Assembly: GCA_944474755.1 (NCBI GenBank)
Contig: OX104116.1
Location: 10,357,547 to 10,421,546, forward strand
DNA: 64,000 nucleotides
Source of the DNA: Limnoperna fortunei
Taxonomy: Eukaryota; Mollusca; Bivalvia; Mytilida; Modiolidae
Reading direction: 5' to 3'
The notes beneath the pieces were generated by a model that made no database searches, was not told the DNA's origin, and saw only the letters and a list, made by a program, of their open reading frames with translations. Shown here piece by piece: positions 29,101 to 39,742 of this stretch (position 1 is its first letter; the number at the start of each line of letters is the position of its first letter). Position numbers and translations under genes: made by a program.

Positions 29101-30294
29101 GCTGGTATGACTAAAATTAAAGATCTGTTTGATACTAGTTTAAACAGAAAATTAACTGCAGCAGATCTTGTTGGCATAATTAGCATTCGTTCTGAACGAT
29201 GTATCCAACAACATCTAGATTTATTATGGTCGGCTTTTCCTCCGGAGTGGAGTGAATTAATATATCGTTTTTTACATAATGATATTGATATTGGTGTTGT
29301 TCACCAATATATCTTTAAATTAGATGTTGACAATGCACCTGAATTAAGTAAGGGTGTAGTTCTTGATAAATGTCCCAAGAAAATGATTTATTTGTTATCT
29401 GTTATTCAAAATTTTAATAGTTCCCATACCAAAAAGTTATTGTCCCCCTGGAATAGTATTTTACAATCAACTTTCCCTCCTTATATTATATATAGTCATA
29501 TTTATGAATATCCTCATAGCATGCATGAAGGTGATCTTAACTGGAGAATACTTCATGGTGCTGTTTCAACTGGAAAATTTTATTATAAAGCTGGTTTTCA
29601 GCTGTCTGATGTTTGTCCCTCTTGTGGTTTGCAAGAGGACTTACATCACATTTTTATAGCCTGTCCACGTATTAGTGTTTTATTAAATTACATTCATAAT
29701 ATTTTGTGTAAATTAAGTAAAAATAATATAGGTTCAAAGGAATCATTTATATTTGGACCTTTAACCTTTTCTAGCACTGACCAAACGCCATCTCAGGTCA
29801 GTGCAAATCGATCTCCTCCAGCTGTCCACACGCCAACATCGGACAGCTGTCCAGTTAGGAGATCGATTCCAGCTGATCAACCGCCACCTCGGATCAGCTG
29901 TCCAGAGGTTACAGTACCAGCCGACCACACGGCATCCAGGGTCGGCTGCCCAGAGACGAACAGACAGCCAATGGTGATGGAGGACGGAACAGTCGTGTTG
30001 GGAGAATGTACCAACACGCAACGATGGACGAAGCGGTGCAGGACCCCAAGACGACTGTTCCAGTGGATTGCCACCCAGGCGAAGATGGCCACATACGTCA
30101 CACTTCAGCACCTGAGGACAGGAGGAGGACAGACAGACCCGCTCTTGGAATTCAGGTCGCGCATCCGCGCCCGGTTGGCAATCGAATTTGCCTATTGTAA
30201 GTTCATTAATAATGTAGATTTTTTTTCAGATTTTTGGTCTTTTAATAATGTACTATGTTTTATCTCTAATGACAAGCTTGTTGTAAATATTTAA
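26107..30294 (+). pseudogene. LINE copy 4 ORF2, single nonsense codon
   Basis: An endonuclease-reverse transcriptase frame interrupted once. Codon 381 is TAG at 27247-27249 where the other four copies have TAT (Tyr) in the RSRFKYVND context. The first part (380 residues) contains the whole endonuclease. The reading frame continues open after the stop to 30294 with the reverse transcriptase, YADD and Cys/His motif intact. No frameshift was found. A lone stop in an otherwise clean frame suggests a recent mutation or a sequencing error. Confidence 0.85.
29774..30018 (+). other. ORF2 hairpin cassette, copy 4
   Basis: All five hairpins are kept. The third stem loses only its innermost pair (CAGCTGATC with GATCAGCTG remains). 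The fifth stem is perfect. Confidence 0.75.
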
Positions 30295-30380
30295 TGGTAA
30301 GGTAATTGTATTTTTGATTTTTGATTTTTATTTTTCTTGTCTTGTTTATATATTGTAAACCGTGATGTGATAAAGGTTAA

Positions 30381-30541
30381 AACATGGACTGGCGTGTACC
30401 AGTCCATGTTGACTTTGATCATTATGACAAAGTCTTTTATAGGTGTCTTTAGGTTCAATGTTAGGTAGGTAATAAATTAATTGTTAAAGTTTAAATTGGC
30501 TTGAATCAGTTTAAACTGACTTTGCTCACTAGGACAAAGTC
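30381..30541 (+). other. 3' UTR twin hairpin pairs, copy 4
   Basis: Same four hairpins with slightly longer spacing. A2 is GTTTAAATTG with CAGTTTAAAC: a G-U wobble exactly where copies 1/3 have a U-A and copies 2/5 a C-G pair, as if caught midway. Confidence 0.75.
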
Positions 30542-30735
30542 TTTTAAAATTTGTGTCATATTTTCATATACTTTTGGGTTTAAAGTTAACTAATTTATAT
30601 GTATATTCAAAATTGTTAATGTAGCTTGTCAAAATAATGTATTGTTAGGTTTATATTTTATGTAACTTGAATTTTTGATACCTTGTAATACTGTGATTTA
30701 TTGTTTTATTTAATAAAGGGTATTGAAAATTCAAA

Positions 30736-30750
30736 TTCTTCTTCTTCTTC
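30736..30750. repeat. (TTC)n between copy 4 and spacer
   Basis: About five TTC units, then the TGGACCTAACTTTG start of the spacer. The same TTC-to-spacer junction recurs after copy 5. Confidence 0.9.
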
Positions 30751-31020
30751 TGGACCTAACTTTGTCCGTAGGATTTCTCGAAGACGAAAAGACATAGGTC
30801 AATGAAACTTACCAGAAAGATAGGTCACCACTAGGAAATGTTGTTTCCGATTTCGAAATTTTGAAAATGGCGGCCATCTTGGATTGGCGGCCATTTTGAA
30901 TTTGAAAAAAATACAAAATTAATCATAAAAAATCACAAACAATATGGATATGAACCAAAATAGGTTTATAGGTCAATATTAAGGTCCCGGACAATATGGG
31001 ACCATTTTCCGAAAAATCCA

Positions 31021-31640
31021 AGATGGCCACCATATTCAAAATGGCCGCCAAAGTGCGAAAATTGAAAAGTTGTCCGATTTCAACGAAAATTGGCATTTAG
31101 GTCAATATTGATATTACGAACAACATGGTGACATGTTCGAACAAATCAAAGATGGCCGCCAAAGTCCAAGATGGCCGCCATATTCAAAATGGCCTCCAAA
31201 GTGCGAAAATTGAAAAGTTGTCCGATTTCAACGAAAATTGGCATTTAGGTGAATATTGATATTACGAACAACATGGTGACATGTTTGAACAAATCCAAGA
31301 TGGCCGCCAAAGTCCAAGATGGCCGCCATATTCAAAATGGCCGCCAAAGTGCGAAAATTGAAAAGTTGTCCGATTTCAACGAAAATTGGCATTTAGGTCA
31401 ATATTGATATTACGAACAACATGGCGACACTTTCGAACAAATCCAAGATGGCTGTCATATTCAAAATGGCTGCCAAAGTGCGAATATTGAAAAGTTGTCT
31501 GATTTCAACAAAAATTGGCATTTAGGTCAATATTGATATTACGAACAACATGTCGAACAAATCCAAGATGGCTGCCAAAGTCCAAGATGGCCGCCATATT
31601 CAAAATGGCCGCCAAAGTGCGAAAATTGAAAAGTTGTCCG
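31021..31640. repeat. AAGATGGCCGCC tandem array, left copy
   Basis: Five monomers starting with GTGCGAAAATTG at 31053, 31201, 31349, 31478 and 31617, so periods of 148, 148, 129 and 139 bases. The shorter ones lack one of the repeated CCAAGATGGCCGCCAAAGT segments. Short plus- and minus-strand frames across it are repeat translations, not genes. Confidence 0.85.
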
Positions 31641-31828
31641 AATTGTGACAAAAGTGGGCACGGGAGGGGATTTTTTTGTGACTTGCTTGCAATCACAATC
31701 AGCACTTGTTTGAATTGCTTTTCATACCTCTGACTTGGTAATAAAGTGAAGATGTAAAATCTCATTTACTATGTTACACATCATAAAAACTGAATATTTA
31801 GTTGTTTCTGTATGTAGTATAACACAAA

Positions 31829-31996
31829 TTTCGGCAAGTTTTTCAGCTATATCATAGCATCAATTTTCATTGTGAGAGAAAGCCGGTGTACCTGGTGAAA
31901 ACCCAGAACCTTTAGTAGAAAAATTGGCATTCCTTGTAAATTAAAGTTGGTATTCGAGCACACCCTGTCTGCATTATAGTTCAGTGTTGTTAGGCA
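31829..31996 (-). repeat. SINE truncated at duplication breakpoint
   Basis: A SINE body (TTTTTCAGCTATATCAT, then GGCATTCCTTGTAAATTAAAG) that stops at TTAGGCA. The right-hand copy of this spacer continues into the rest of the SINE head at 39696-39742, so this copy was cut by the rearrangement. Confidence 0.7.
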
Positions 31997-32215
31997 CCGT
32001 TTCTTCTTCTTGAAGGGATAGGACGTGTTTTTCGGAGCTCCGCTCAAATCATTTATTTAGTGGTTATTTTGTATTGTGGTTCGCAAATATTTGTATTGTT
32101 GTGTTTGGAAGAAGAAGTTCTTTCATTTTGTGGGGTGTATTTCGTATTTTCATCTCGGATTGCCGAGATTTTGGTTGGATTTAATTTTTGTTTATTGGTT
32201 TGATATTGTTCAAAG

Positions 32216-33763
32216 ATGGCGTCGCCTTCATTTTCTAGTGTAGTAGTTAATGGTAAAACTACTCAGTTGTCGTTGAATGTTGCCTCGAGCAATACTGTGT
32301 TAAATGATAAGGACAATAGGGACCTTAATTTAATTAAACGAACAATGCCGTCCAAGGTAGGTGTTAAATCCTTGCCCCAGGCTAATGGTGATAAAGTTTT
32401 AAAGTCGCAATTACACAGCGAAAGTTCACGAGATTTGCCGAATAATAATAATGTCCCGTCTGACAGAGAAAGTTCAAGATCGAAAAATAACGATGAGATG
32501 CCGTCATTTGGACATAAGCCTTTTGGCTTTGTCTCAAGGAAACACGGTGTGAAACTAAAAAACATACCGTCTGTCTCAATCGAGCAATATGTTGTTGCTA
32601 TTGCCGATATTGTCAAACCAGAAAATATAGTGGCTGCTTCTCGTATGAGGTCTGGGGTTGTAGTTTTTTTATCAAATCTCGATGATGTTGAAGAATTGTG
32701 TTCTAATGGCTTAAGTATTGGGGACGAGTTTGTTGACGTTCAGTGTTTGGTGAAAATCCCAAAGAAAGTTACTTTGTCTAATTGTCCTCCATTTATTCCA
32801 AACGATTTACTCGAGGATGAGTTGATGCGTTATGGACGCATAATTTCTGATATAAAACCCATTGCACTGGGTATTAAAATCCCAGCACTAAAACATGTCA
32901 AGTCTTTTAGACGACAAGTGTCCCTTATTCTTCACCCCAATGTTACATTACCTGAGTCCTTTGATATGTATTATCAAAGGCAAAGTTACAGAATATTTGT
33001 GAATGACGATGTTGTCTGTTTTAAGTGCAAACAGACTGGTCATATTCAAAATCGATGTCCACAAAATCGACCGGCAACCGATAATAAAAATTCAGTTGAA
33101 AATACAGATGTTCTGTTTACCGCTGAAATGGTACCAACAACTGCGACGGGAGAACAGTCTATTGCTACAGACACTGGCATTGGTGCCACTGGCAATCAAA
33201 GTATTACTTCCAACGCCGTAGCTAATGTTACGAGTCGGGACAAATCTAAAGAACCTTCTGGTTCTACTGTCATTGTGGATGTCCATTCTCAACCTGGACA
33301 AGTGCAGACCGATCTAATGCCAACAAAGTCTGCACTTAAACGTAAAGCAGAAAACAGTGATTCTGCTATTAGCGTGAAAACCCCCACAACTGAAGCTGTA
33401 TCTGCTCCAGATTCTATTAGTATATGGGATTTACCCCCTTCATCCCAAATTTTACTTAACACCAATGAGGAAGAGGATGTAGACATAGAATCTATATCCT
33501 CTGATTTATCAGAACAAAATATGTCGCAAATCTTAGTTGATACTGAGCAAAAGCTATCAATTGAGGAGCTCGATCGATTACTCGCTGAGCTCAAAAGCAA
33601 CAAAAAACCCGTGGAAAAATGTTTAGAATATACATCAAACTTACGACAACTTTGTCAAGATTTTATAGATCTTCGTAGAAACCCTGAATCATCATCCCAG
33701 TTAAAGGCGCGTCTTAATAAGTTAATTAAGAAATTAAAGGCATATGTTAAAACTCATGCTTAG
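32216..33763 (+). CDS. LINE copy 5 ORF1 protein
   Basis: 515 residues from MASPSFSS. The first 285 residues nearly equal copy 2. The zinc knuckle is CFKCKQTGHIQNRC. The region after it is unlike copy 2 (TATGEQSIATDTG and so on) before the shared IWDLPPSSQILL block and helical tail. The ORF2 start follows 23 bases after the stop. Confidence 0.85.
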   Translation: MASPSFSSVVVNGKTTQLSLNVASSNTVLNDKDNRDLNLIKRTMPSKVGVKSLPQANGDKVLKSQLHSESSRDLPNNNNVPSDRESSRSKNNDEMPSFGHKPFGFVSRKHGVKLKNIPSVSIEQYVVAIADIVKPENIVAASRMRSGVVVFLSNLDDVEELCSNGLSIGDEFVDVQCLVKIPKKVTLSNCPPFIPNDLLEDELMRYGRIISDIKPIALGIKIPALKHVKSFRRQVSLILHPNVTLPESFDMYYQRQSYRIFVNDDVVCFKCKQTGHIQNRCPQNRPATDNKNSVENTDVLFTAEMVPTTATGEQSIATDTGIGATGNQSITSNAVANVTSRDKSKEPSGSTVIVDVHSQPGQVQTDLMPTKSALKRKAENSDSAISVKTPTTEAVSAPDSISIWDLPPSSQILLNTNEEEDVDIESISSDLSEQNMSQILVDTEQKLSIEELDRLLAELKSNKKPVEKCLEYTSNLRQLCQDFIDLRRNPESSSQLKARLNKLIKKLKAYVKTHA

Positions 33764-33786
33764 ACGACAAATATACCAAAATCAAT

Positions 33787-36700
33787 ATGTATTGTCTTAT
33801 TAATTATGTATTTTTGTTCTGTTTTTTCGCTACAATTGTAATGTCCGGTTTTTCGTTAGTTTCACTGAACACTCAAGGTTGTCGTGACTCTTTTAAAAGA
33901 TATTTTATTTTAGATTCTTTGAAATCTAAATTAAATGCAGACATAGTTTTTCTTCAAGATACACATACCATTCCTTCTGATGAAGGTATATGGAAAATGA
34001 TATGGAGAGGAGAAATAGTGTTCTCTCATCTCTCAACTATTTCTGCTGGATTAGCGATATGTTTTTCCAATAATTTAGAATATACTATTCTAGATCATAA
34101 AATTATCTTACCTGGTCGCATTTTACATGCGACTGTCAAATTACAGGAACAAACTGTATATTTGTTGAATATCTATTCCCCCACCTGTCCCAAAGAAAAA
34201 CTTGACTTTTTAAAATGTTTAAAAAATCATTTGAATCAACTTGATTCTTCCTATCCAATATTTCTTGGAGGTGATTTTAATTGTACTACCAATCCTTCCT
34301 TAGATAGGACAGGAGATGTTGAACCACACCCCCATTCTTGTAATGAATTTAAAAATATTGTTAGACGTTTCAAATTTATTGATACTTTTCGTAATATTCA
34401 TCCGTATGATAAAATATATTCTTGGTCGAGAAATGACGGTGTCGCCGCAAGACTCGATCGAATTTATATCTCAAAACATTATAGTCAGTTCATCAGATCA
34501 TCTGAAATAAAAGAATGTAAATATTCGGATCACGATTTTGTTCGTGTTTACTTTAAAGAAATTCAAGGTAAACACAAGAGTGCATACTGGTGTTTAAATA
34601 CATCTCTTTTAGAAGATAAATCGTATGTTGATATGATTAATAACTTCTGGATTTCTTGGCGATTACAAAAATCTGACTTCAAGTGTATTCAAGATTGGTG
34701 GGATCGGGGAAAATATAAAATAAAGGAACTCTCGCAAGAATTTTCTGTTAAAAAGAGTTATGATTTTAAACGTAAATTTGATAGTTTGCAATACGATATT
34801 GAGTTGTTAAAATTAAACATTGCAACAAATCCAAATCTCAATGCCATATTAATTGAGAAGAAGCAACAGTTGTCTGAACTTGAACGAATCCAGACCCGTG
34901 GTGCTTGGGTTCGTTCAAGATTCAAATATGTTAATGATTCAGATAAACCAACAAAATACTTTTTTGACCTTGAAAAAAAACGTGGTACAAAGAAACTATT
35001 ATCCCATTTAACATTCCCTGATGGCAGTATAACTGATTCCGATCAGGAAATAAAAAGCCTTGCCAGAAATTTTTACTCTGATTTGTATAGCCCGGATCCT
35101 GTTGATGAAGGTTGTCAAAATGAAATTTTGAAAGACCTTCCTACAATAAGTGAAATCCAAAAACAAACATTAGATAGTGTTATTAGTTATGATGAAATGT
35201 CCACTGCCGTTTTAAAAATGAATAATAATAAGTCCCCTGGTATTGATGGGCTGCCTAGTGAATTTTACAAAACCTTTTGGACCATCGTTGGTAAAGATAT
35301 GCACGAAGTTTTTGTTTCTTCTATTGAAGAAAACAGACTTCCACTTTCGTGCAGAAGAGCCGTTCTGACGATGATTCCAAAGAAAGGTGACAGTAGTTTG
35401 TTAAAAAACTGGAGACCTGTTTCTCTTCTCTGTTGCGACTATAAAATATTAACTAGAGCTTTCTCGCTAAGACTCCGTACCGTTCTACCCGATATATTAA
35501 ATATCGATCAAAGTTATTGTGTTCCCGGTCGTCATATAAGTGATAATATTCGTCTTATTTCTGATGCTACGTGTTATGCTAATCAGGAAAATATCCCCCT
35601 TGCCATTGTTTCCCTTGACCAAGAGAAGGCTTTTGATCGTGTTCATCATGGTTATTTGATGAAGACATTAGAAGCCTTCGGTTTTGGCGATTATTTTATA
35701 TCATGTATAAAAACTATTTATACAGATGTACATAGTTTACTTAAAATTAATAACTCGTTATCGTCCCCTTTCCAATTTAAAAGAGGTATACGACAAGGAT
35801 GTTCCTTGTCTGGTCAATTATATGCCATTTGCCTTGAACCTCTTTTGCACAAACTAAGGTCAAAAGACGGCTTATCAGGCCTTGAACTTCCATTATCTGA
35901 TGGTAAGAAAAGTTGTTTATCTGCATATGCAGATGATTTGGATACTCTGTTAACCCAGGACTCTGATTTTGATAGGTTGTCTTTCTGGTTAGATATATAC
36001 CAGAAAGCTTCCAATTCAAAAATTAATTTACAAAAGTCCGAAGGTTTGTGGGTGGGAAGTTGGAAAAATAGAAATGATTGTCCACTTGGCCTCAAGTGGA
36101 ATAATAAAGGTTTAAAGGTTTTGGGTACTTTTGTTGGGAACAATAGAGATTTTTATAAACAAAATTGGGAAGGGATGGAAGAGGATATTGCCAATAAACT
36201 TGACAGGTGGAGACCCTTCGCTCGTGGTTTGTCACTTAGAGGACGAACACTTGTTATTAATTTATTATCCTCATCAAAATTGTGGCATCGATTAAATTCA
36301 GTGGCCGTGCCCGATGAAATTATTAATGCCATTCAAAATAAATTTGTTGACTTTCTATGGCAAGGAAAACATTGGGTTTCCAAAGAAATGTTGTATCTTC
36401 CAGTGTGTACAGGAGGACAGGGTTTGGTTCATATTTTGTCTAGAATTCGTGACTTTCGAATTCAATTTATGTATAGATTTTTAACATTAATGAATGGTGA
36501 AGATGTTCACCCTTGTTACTTTTTTTGTAAATATTTTTTGTCTACGGTTTCTAATTTGAATTATGATGTACAATTGTTACTACTTGATGGGGATTTTCAG
36601 TATCCGAACATCCCAAGCTTTTATCAAGATTTAATAAAAGCTTGGAAATATTTTGAATCATCTAGAATAAAATTAGATGATACCTCAGTTGCAGACATTT

Positions 36701-37974
36701 TAGAAGAACCTTTGTTCTTTAATCCTCTATTAGTTAATCCTAAAACCGAAGAACCGTTTCATTTTGAAAATTTTGTAATTGCGGGTATAACTAAGATTAA
36801 AGATCTTTTTGATACCAGTCTAAAAAGAAAGTTTACTGCAGAAGATTTTGTTGGCATAATAAACATTCGTTCCAAACGCTGTATACAACAACACCTTGAT
36901 TTACTATGGTCGTCTTTTCCTGAGGAGTGGAGCAAATTGATAGATAGTTTTTTACATAATGATATTGATATTGGAGTTGTTCACCAATATATTTTTAAAT
37001 TGGATATTGAAAATCCACCTGAATTTAGTAAAGGCGTTGTTCTCGATAAATGTCCGAAGAAAATGATTTATTTGTTATCTGTTGTTCAGAATTTTAATAG
37101 TTCCCATACTAAAAAGTTACTGTCCCCTTGGTGTAATATTTTACGATCAAATGTTCCCCCTAATGTTATATATAGTCATGTTTATGAATATCCCCATAGC
37201 ATGCATGAAGGTGACCTTAACTGGAGAATCCTTCATGATGCTATTGCAACTAGTAAATTTTATTGTAAAGCTGGTTATCAGCAGTCTGATGTTTGTCCCT
37301 CTTGTGGTTTGCAAGAGGACTTGCATCACATTTTTATAGCCTGTCCCCGTCTTAGTGTTTTATTAAATAACGTTCATAATATTCTTTGTAAATTGAGCAA
37401 AAATAATGTAGGTTCAATAGAATCATTTATATTTGGACCTTCTACTTTTACTAGTACTGACCTAACGCCACCTCAGGTCAGTGCAAATCGATCTCCTCCA
37501 GCTGTCCACACGCTATCGTCGGGCAGCTGTCCAGTTAGGAGATCGATTCCAGCTGATCCATCGTCACCTAGGATCAGCTGTCCAGAGATGCCATCCCCAG
37601 CCGACCGAACGTCATCCAGGGTCGGCTGTCCAGAGACTACCAGACTGCCAATGGTTATGGAGGACGGAACAGTCGTGTTGGGAGAATGTACCAACACGCA
37701 ACGATGGACCAAGCGGTACAGGACCCCAAGACGACTGTTCCAGTGGATTGCCACCCAGGCGAAGATGGCCACCTATGTGACGTTACAGCACCTGAGGACC
37801 GGAGGCGGAAAAACAGACCCACTCCAGGAATTCAGGTCGCGCATCCGCGCCCGTTTGGCAATTGAATTTGCCTACTATAGGTTTGTAAATAATGTTGATT
37901 CTTTTTCAGATTTTTGGTGTTTTAATAATGTATTGTGTTTTATTTCTAGTGACAAGCTTTTTGTTAATATTTAA
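33787..37974 (+). CDS. LINE copy 5 ORF2: endonuclease-reverse transcriptase
   Basis: 1395 residues, uninterrupted, the longest of the set. Endonuclease and reverse-transcriptase motifs match copy 1. Copy-specific changes include DKIYSWSRND, KECKYSDHDF, DEMSTAVLK and HPCYFFCKYF. In the hairpin cassette the second stem has a G-U pair and the first a wobble at its second position. It is an intact candidate for an autonomous element, together with copies 1-3. Confidence 0.9.
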   Translation: MYCLINYVFLFCFFATIVMSGFSLVSLNTQGCRDSFKRYFILDSLKSKLNADIVFLQDTHTIPSDEGIWKMIWRGEIVFSHLSTISAGLAICFSNNLEYTILDHKIILPGRILHATVKLQEQTVYLLNIYSPTCPKEKLDFLKCLKNHLNQLDSSYPIFLGGDFNCTTNPSLDRTGDVEPHPHSCNEFKNIVRRFKFIDTFRNIHPYDKIYSWSRNDGVAARLDRIYISKHYSQFIRSSEIKECKYSDHDFVRVYFKEIQGKHKSAYWCLNTSLLEDKSYVDMINNFWISWRLQKSDFKCIQDWWDRGKYKIKELSQEFSVKKSYDFKRKFDSLQYDIELLKLNIATNPNLNAILIEKKQQLSELERIQTRGAWVRSRFKYVNDSDKPTKYFFDLEKKRGTKKLLSHLTFPDGSITDSDQEIKSLARNFYSDLYSPDPVDEGCQNEILKDLPTISEIQKQTLDSVISYDEMSTAVLKMNNNKSPGIDGLPSEFYKTFWTIVGKDMHEVFVSSIEENRLPLSCRRAVLTMIPKKGDSSLLKNWRPVSLLCCDYKILTRAFSLRLRTVLPDILNIDQSYCVPGRHISDNIRLISDATCYANQENIPLAIVSLDQEKAFDRVHHGYLMKTLEAFGFGDYFISCIKTIYTDVHSLLKINNSLSSPFQFKRGIRQGCSLSGQLYAICLEPLLHKLRSKDGLSGLELPLSDGKKSCLSAYADDLDTLLTQDSDFDRLSFWLDIYQKASNSKINLQKSEGLWVGSWKNRNDCPLGLKWNNKGLKVLGTFVGNNRDFYKQNWEGMEEDIANKLDRWRPFARGLSLRGRTLVINLLSSSKLWHRLNSVAVPDEIINAIQNKFVDFLWQGKHWVSKEMLYLPVCTGGQGLVHILSRIRDFRIQFMYRFLTLMNGEDVHPCYFFCKYFLSTVSNLNYDVQLLLLDGDFQYPNIPSFYQDLIKAWKYFESSRIKLDDTSVADILEEPLFFNPLLVNPKTEEPFHFENFVIAGITKIKDLFDTSLKRKFTAEDFVGIINIRSKRCIQQHLDLLWSSFPEEWSKLIDSFLHNDIDIGVVHQYIFKLDIENPPEFSKGVVLDKCPKKMIYLLSVVQNFNSSHTKKLLSPWCNILRSNVPPNVIYSHVYEYPHSMHEGDLNWRILHDAIATSKFYCKAGYQQSDVCPSCGLQEDLHHIFIACPRLSVLLNNVHNILCKLSKNNVGSIESFIFGPSTFTSTDLTPPQVSANRSPPAVHTLSSGSCPVRRSIPADPSSPRISCPEMPSPADRTSSRVGCPETTRLPMVMEDGTVVLGECTNTQRWTKRYRTPRRLFQWIATQAKMATYVTLQHLRTGGGKTDPLQEFRSRIRARLAIEFAYYRFVNNVDSFSDFWCFNNVLCFISSDKLFVNI
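37454..37698 (+). other. ORF2 hairpin cassette, copy 5
   Basis: All five hairpins are kept. Stem 1 is GTACTGACC with GGTCAGTGC (one G-U). Stem 2 is CAGCTGTCC with GGGCAGCTG (one G-U). Stems 3, 4 and 5 are fully paired. Confidence 0.75.
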
Positions 37975-38068
37975 TGGTAAGTTATTTTAATTGTATTTGT
38001 ATTGTATTATAGATTTTTATTTTCTTGTCTTGTTTATATATTGTAAACCGCGATGTGTTAAAGGTTAA

Positions 38069-38223
38069 AACATGGACTGGCGTGTACCAGTCCATGTTGA
38101 CTTTGATCATTTGGACAAAGTCATTTATAGGTTTCTTTAATTTTAAAATAAGTAGGTAATAATGGTTAAAGTTTAAACTGGCTTGTATCAGTTTAAACTG
38201 ACTTTGATCATTTGGACAAAGTC
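38069..38223 (+). other. 3' UTR twin hairpin pairs, copy 5
   Basis: Same four hairpins. The A2 stem is the C-G version, GTTTAAACTG with CAGTTTAAAC, as in copy 2. Confidence 0.8.
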
Positions 38224-38418
38224 TTTAAAAATTTTGTGTCTTATTTTCATATACTTTTGGGTTTAAAGTTAACTTATTTATATGTATATTCAAAATTGTT
38301 AAATGTAGCTTGTCAAAATAATGTATTGTTAGGTTTATATTTTATGTATTATGAATTTTTGATACCTTGTAATACTGTGATTTATTGTTTTATTTAATAA
38401 AGGGTATTGAAAATTCAA

Positions 38419-38451
38419 TTCTTCTTCTTCTTCTTCTTCTTCTTCTTCTTC
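38419..38451. repeat. (TTC)n after copy 5
   Basis: Eleven or so TTC units, the longest tract in the array, then the spacer start TGGACCTAAC. Confidence 0.9.
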
Positions 38452-39695
38452 TGGACCTAACTTTGTCCGTAGGATTTCTCGAAGACGAAAAGACATAGGT
38501 CAATGAAACTTACCAGAAAGATAGGTCACCACTAGGAAATGTTGTTTCCGATTTCGAAATTTTGAAAATGGCGGCCATCTTGGATTGGCGGCCATTTTGA
38601 ATTTGAAAAAAATACAAAATTAATCATAAAAAATCACAAACAATATGGATATGAACCAAAATAGGTTTATAGGTCAATATTAAGGTCCCGGACAATATGG
38701 GACCATTTTCCGAAAAATCCAAGATGGCCACCATATTCAAAATGGCCGCCAAAGTGCGAAAATTGAAAAGTTGTCCGATTTCAACGAAAATTGGCATTTA
38801 GGTCAATATTGATATTACGAACAACATGGTGACATGTTCGAACAAATCAAAGATGGCCGCCAAAGTCCAAGATGGCCGCCATATTCAAAATGGCCTCCAA
38901 AGTGCGAAAATTGAAAAGTTGTCCGATTTCAACGAAAATTGGCATTTAGGTGAATATTGATATTACGAACAACATGGTGACATGTTTGAACAAATCCAAG
39001 ATGGCCGCCAAAGTCCAAGATGGCCGCCATATTCAAAATGGCCGCCAAAGTGCGAAAATTGAAAAGTTGTCCGATTTCAACGAAAATTGGCATTTAGGTC
39101 AATATTGATATTACGAACAACATGGCGACACTTTCGAACAAATCCAAGATGGCTGTCATATTCAAAATGGCTGCCAAAGTGCGAATATTGAAAAGTTGTC
39201 TGATTTCAACAAAAATTGGCATTTAGGTCAATATTGATATTACGAACAACATGTCGAACAAATCCAAGATGGCTGCCAAAGTCCAAGATGGCCGCCATAT
39301 TCAAAATGGCCGCCAAAGTGCGAAAATTGAAAAGTTGTCCGAATTGTGACAAGTGGGCACGGGAGGGGATTTTTTTGTGACTTGCTTGCAATCACAATCA
39401 GCACTTGTTTGAATTGCTTTTCATACCTCTGACTTGGTAATAAAGTGAAGATGTAAAATCTCATTTACTATGTTACACATCATAAAAACTGAATATTTAG
39501 TTGTTTCTGTATGTAGTATAACACAAATTTCGGCAAGTTTTTCAGCTATATCATAGCATCAATTTTCATTGTGAGAGAAAGCCGGTGTACCTGGTGAAAA
39601 CCCAGAACCTTTAGTAGAAAAATTGGCATTCCTTGTAAATTAAAGTTGGTATTCGAGCACACCCTGTCTGCATTATAGTTCAGTGTTGTTAGGCA
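38452..39695. repeat. 1.25-kb direct repeat, right copy
   Basis: Second copy of 30751-31996, 1244 bases. After TTAGGCA it continues smoothly into the rest of a SINE, so this side looks like the original arrangement and the left copy the derived one. Confidence 0.9.
38722..39341. repeat. AAGATGGCCGCC tandem array, right copy
   Basis: The same five monomers as at 31021-31640, at an offset of 7701. Confidence 0.85.
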
Positions 39696-39742
39696 TATAA
39701 TCATTTGTAGATTACTAACTACCTTAACTAAACTGCCATCGA
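39529..39742 (-). repeat. SINE spanning the duplication edge
   Basis: The SINE body plus a decayed head (ATTACTAACTACCTTAACTA corresponds to the tRNA-like head of the copy at 43.3 kb). The 1.25-kb repeat ends within it at 39695. Confidence 0.65.

Larger units (their letters stand above)
24276..30735 (+). mobile_element. Tx1-clade LINE, copy 4 (ORF2 broken)
   Basis: About 6.46 kb, structurally complete from GAAGGGATAGG to AATAAAGGGTATTG. ORF1 is open but ORF2 carries one nonsense codon. The 5' half resembles copy 3, and the early reverse-transcriptase region resembles copy 2. It is followed by (TTC)n and then by unrelated spacer DNA. Confidence 0.9.
30751..31996. repeat. 1.25-kb direct repeat, left copy
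   Basis: A non-coding spacer that recurs at 38452-39695. The only difference I found is two bases in an A run (GACAAAAGTGG against GACAAGTGG). It contains a 129-148-bp tandem array rich in AAGATGGCCGCC, and ends inside a SINE at TTAGGCA, where it switches to CCGTTTCTTC and copy 5. Confidence 0.9.
32012..38418 (+). mobile_element. Tx1-clade LINE, copy 5 (complete)
   Basis: About 6.41 kb with both ORFs open. It is preceded by a very short TTC tract (about three units) after CCGTTT. The 5' region is close to copy 2, and much of ORF2 is its own lineage. The 3' end runs into the longest TTC tract of the array and then the second spacer copy. Confidence 0.9.

Noticed and set aside
31021..31640. 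CRISPR-like array
   Set aside because: The monomers are contiguous 129-148-bp repeats without unique spacers, in an animal genome.
30751..32011. Spacer as a target-site duplication made by copy 5 insertion
   Set aside because: 1.25 kb is far too long, and the left copy ends with CCGTTTCTT from the array's original left flank, which only a duplication of the array explains.
30751..39695. The 1.25-kb repeats as LTRs of a retroelement around copy 5
   Set aside because: They contain a satellite-like array and a partial SINE, lack TG...CA ends, and enclose a complete LINE with its own TTC-bounded ends.
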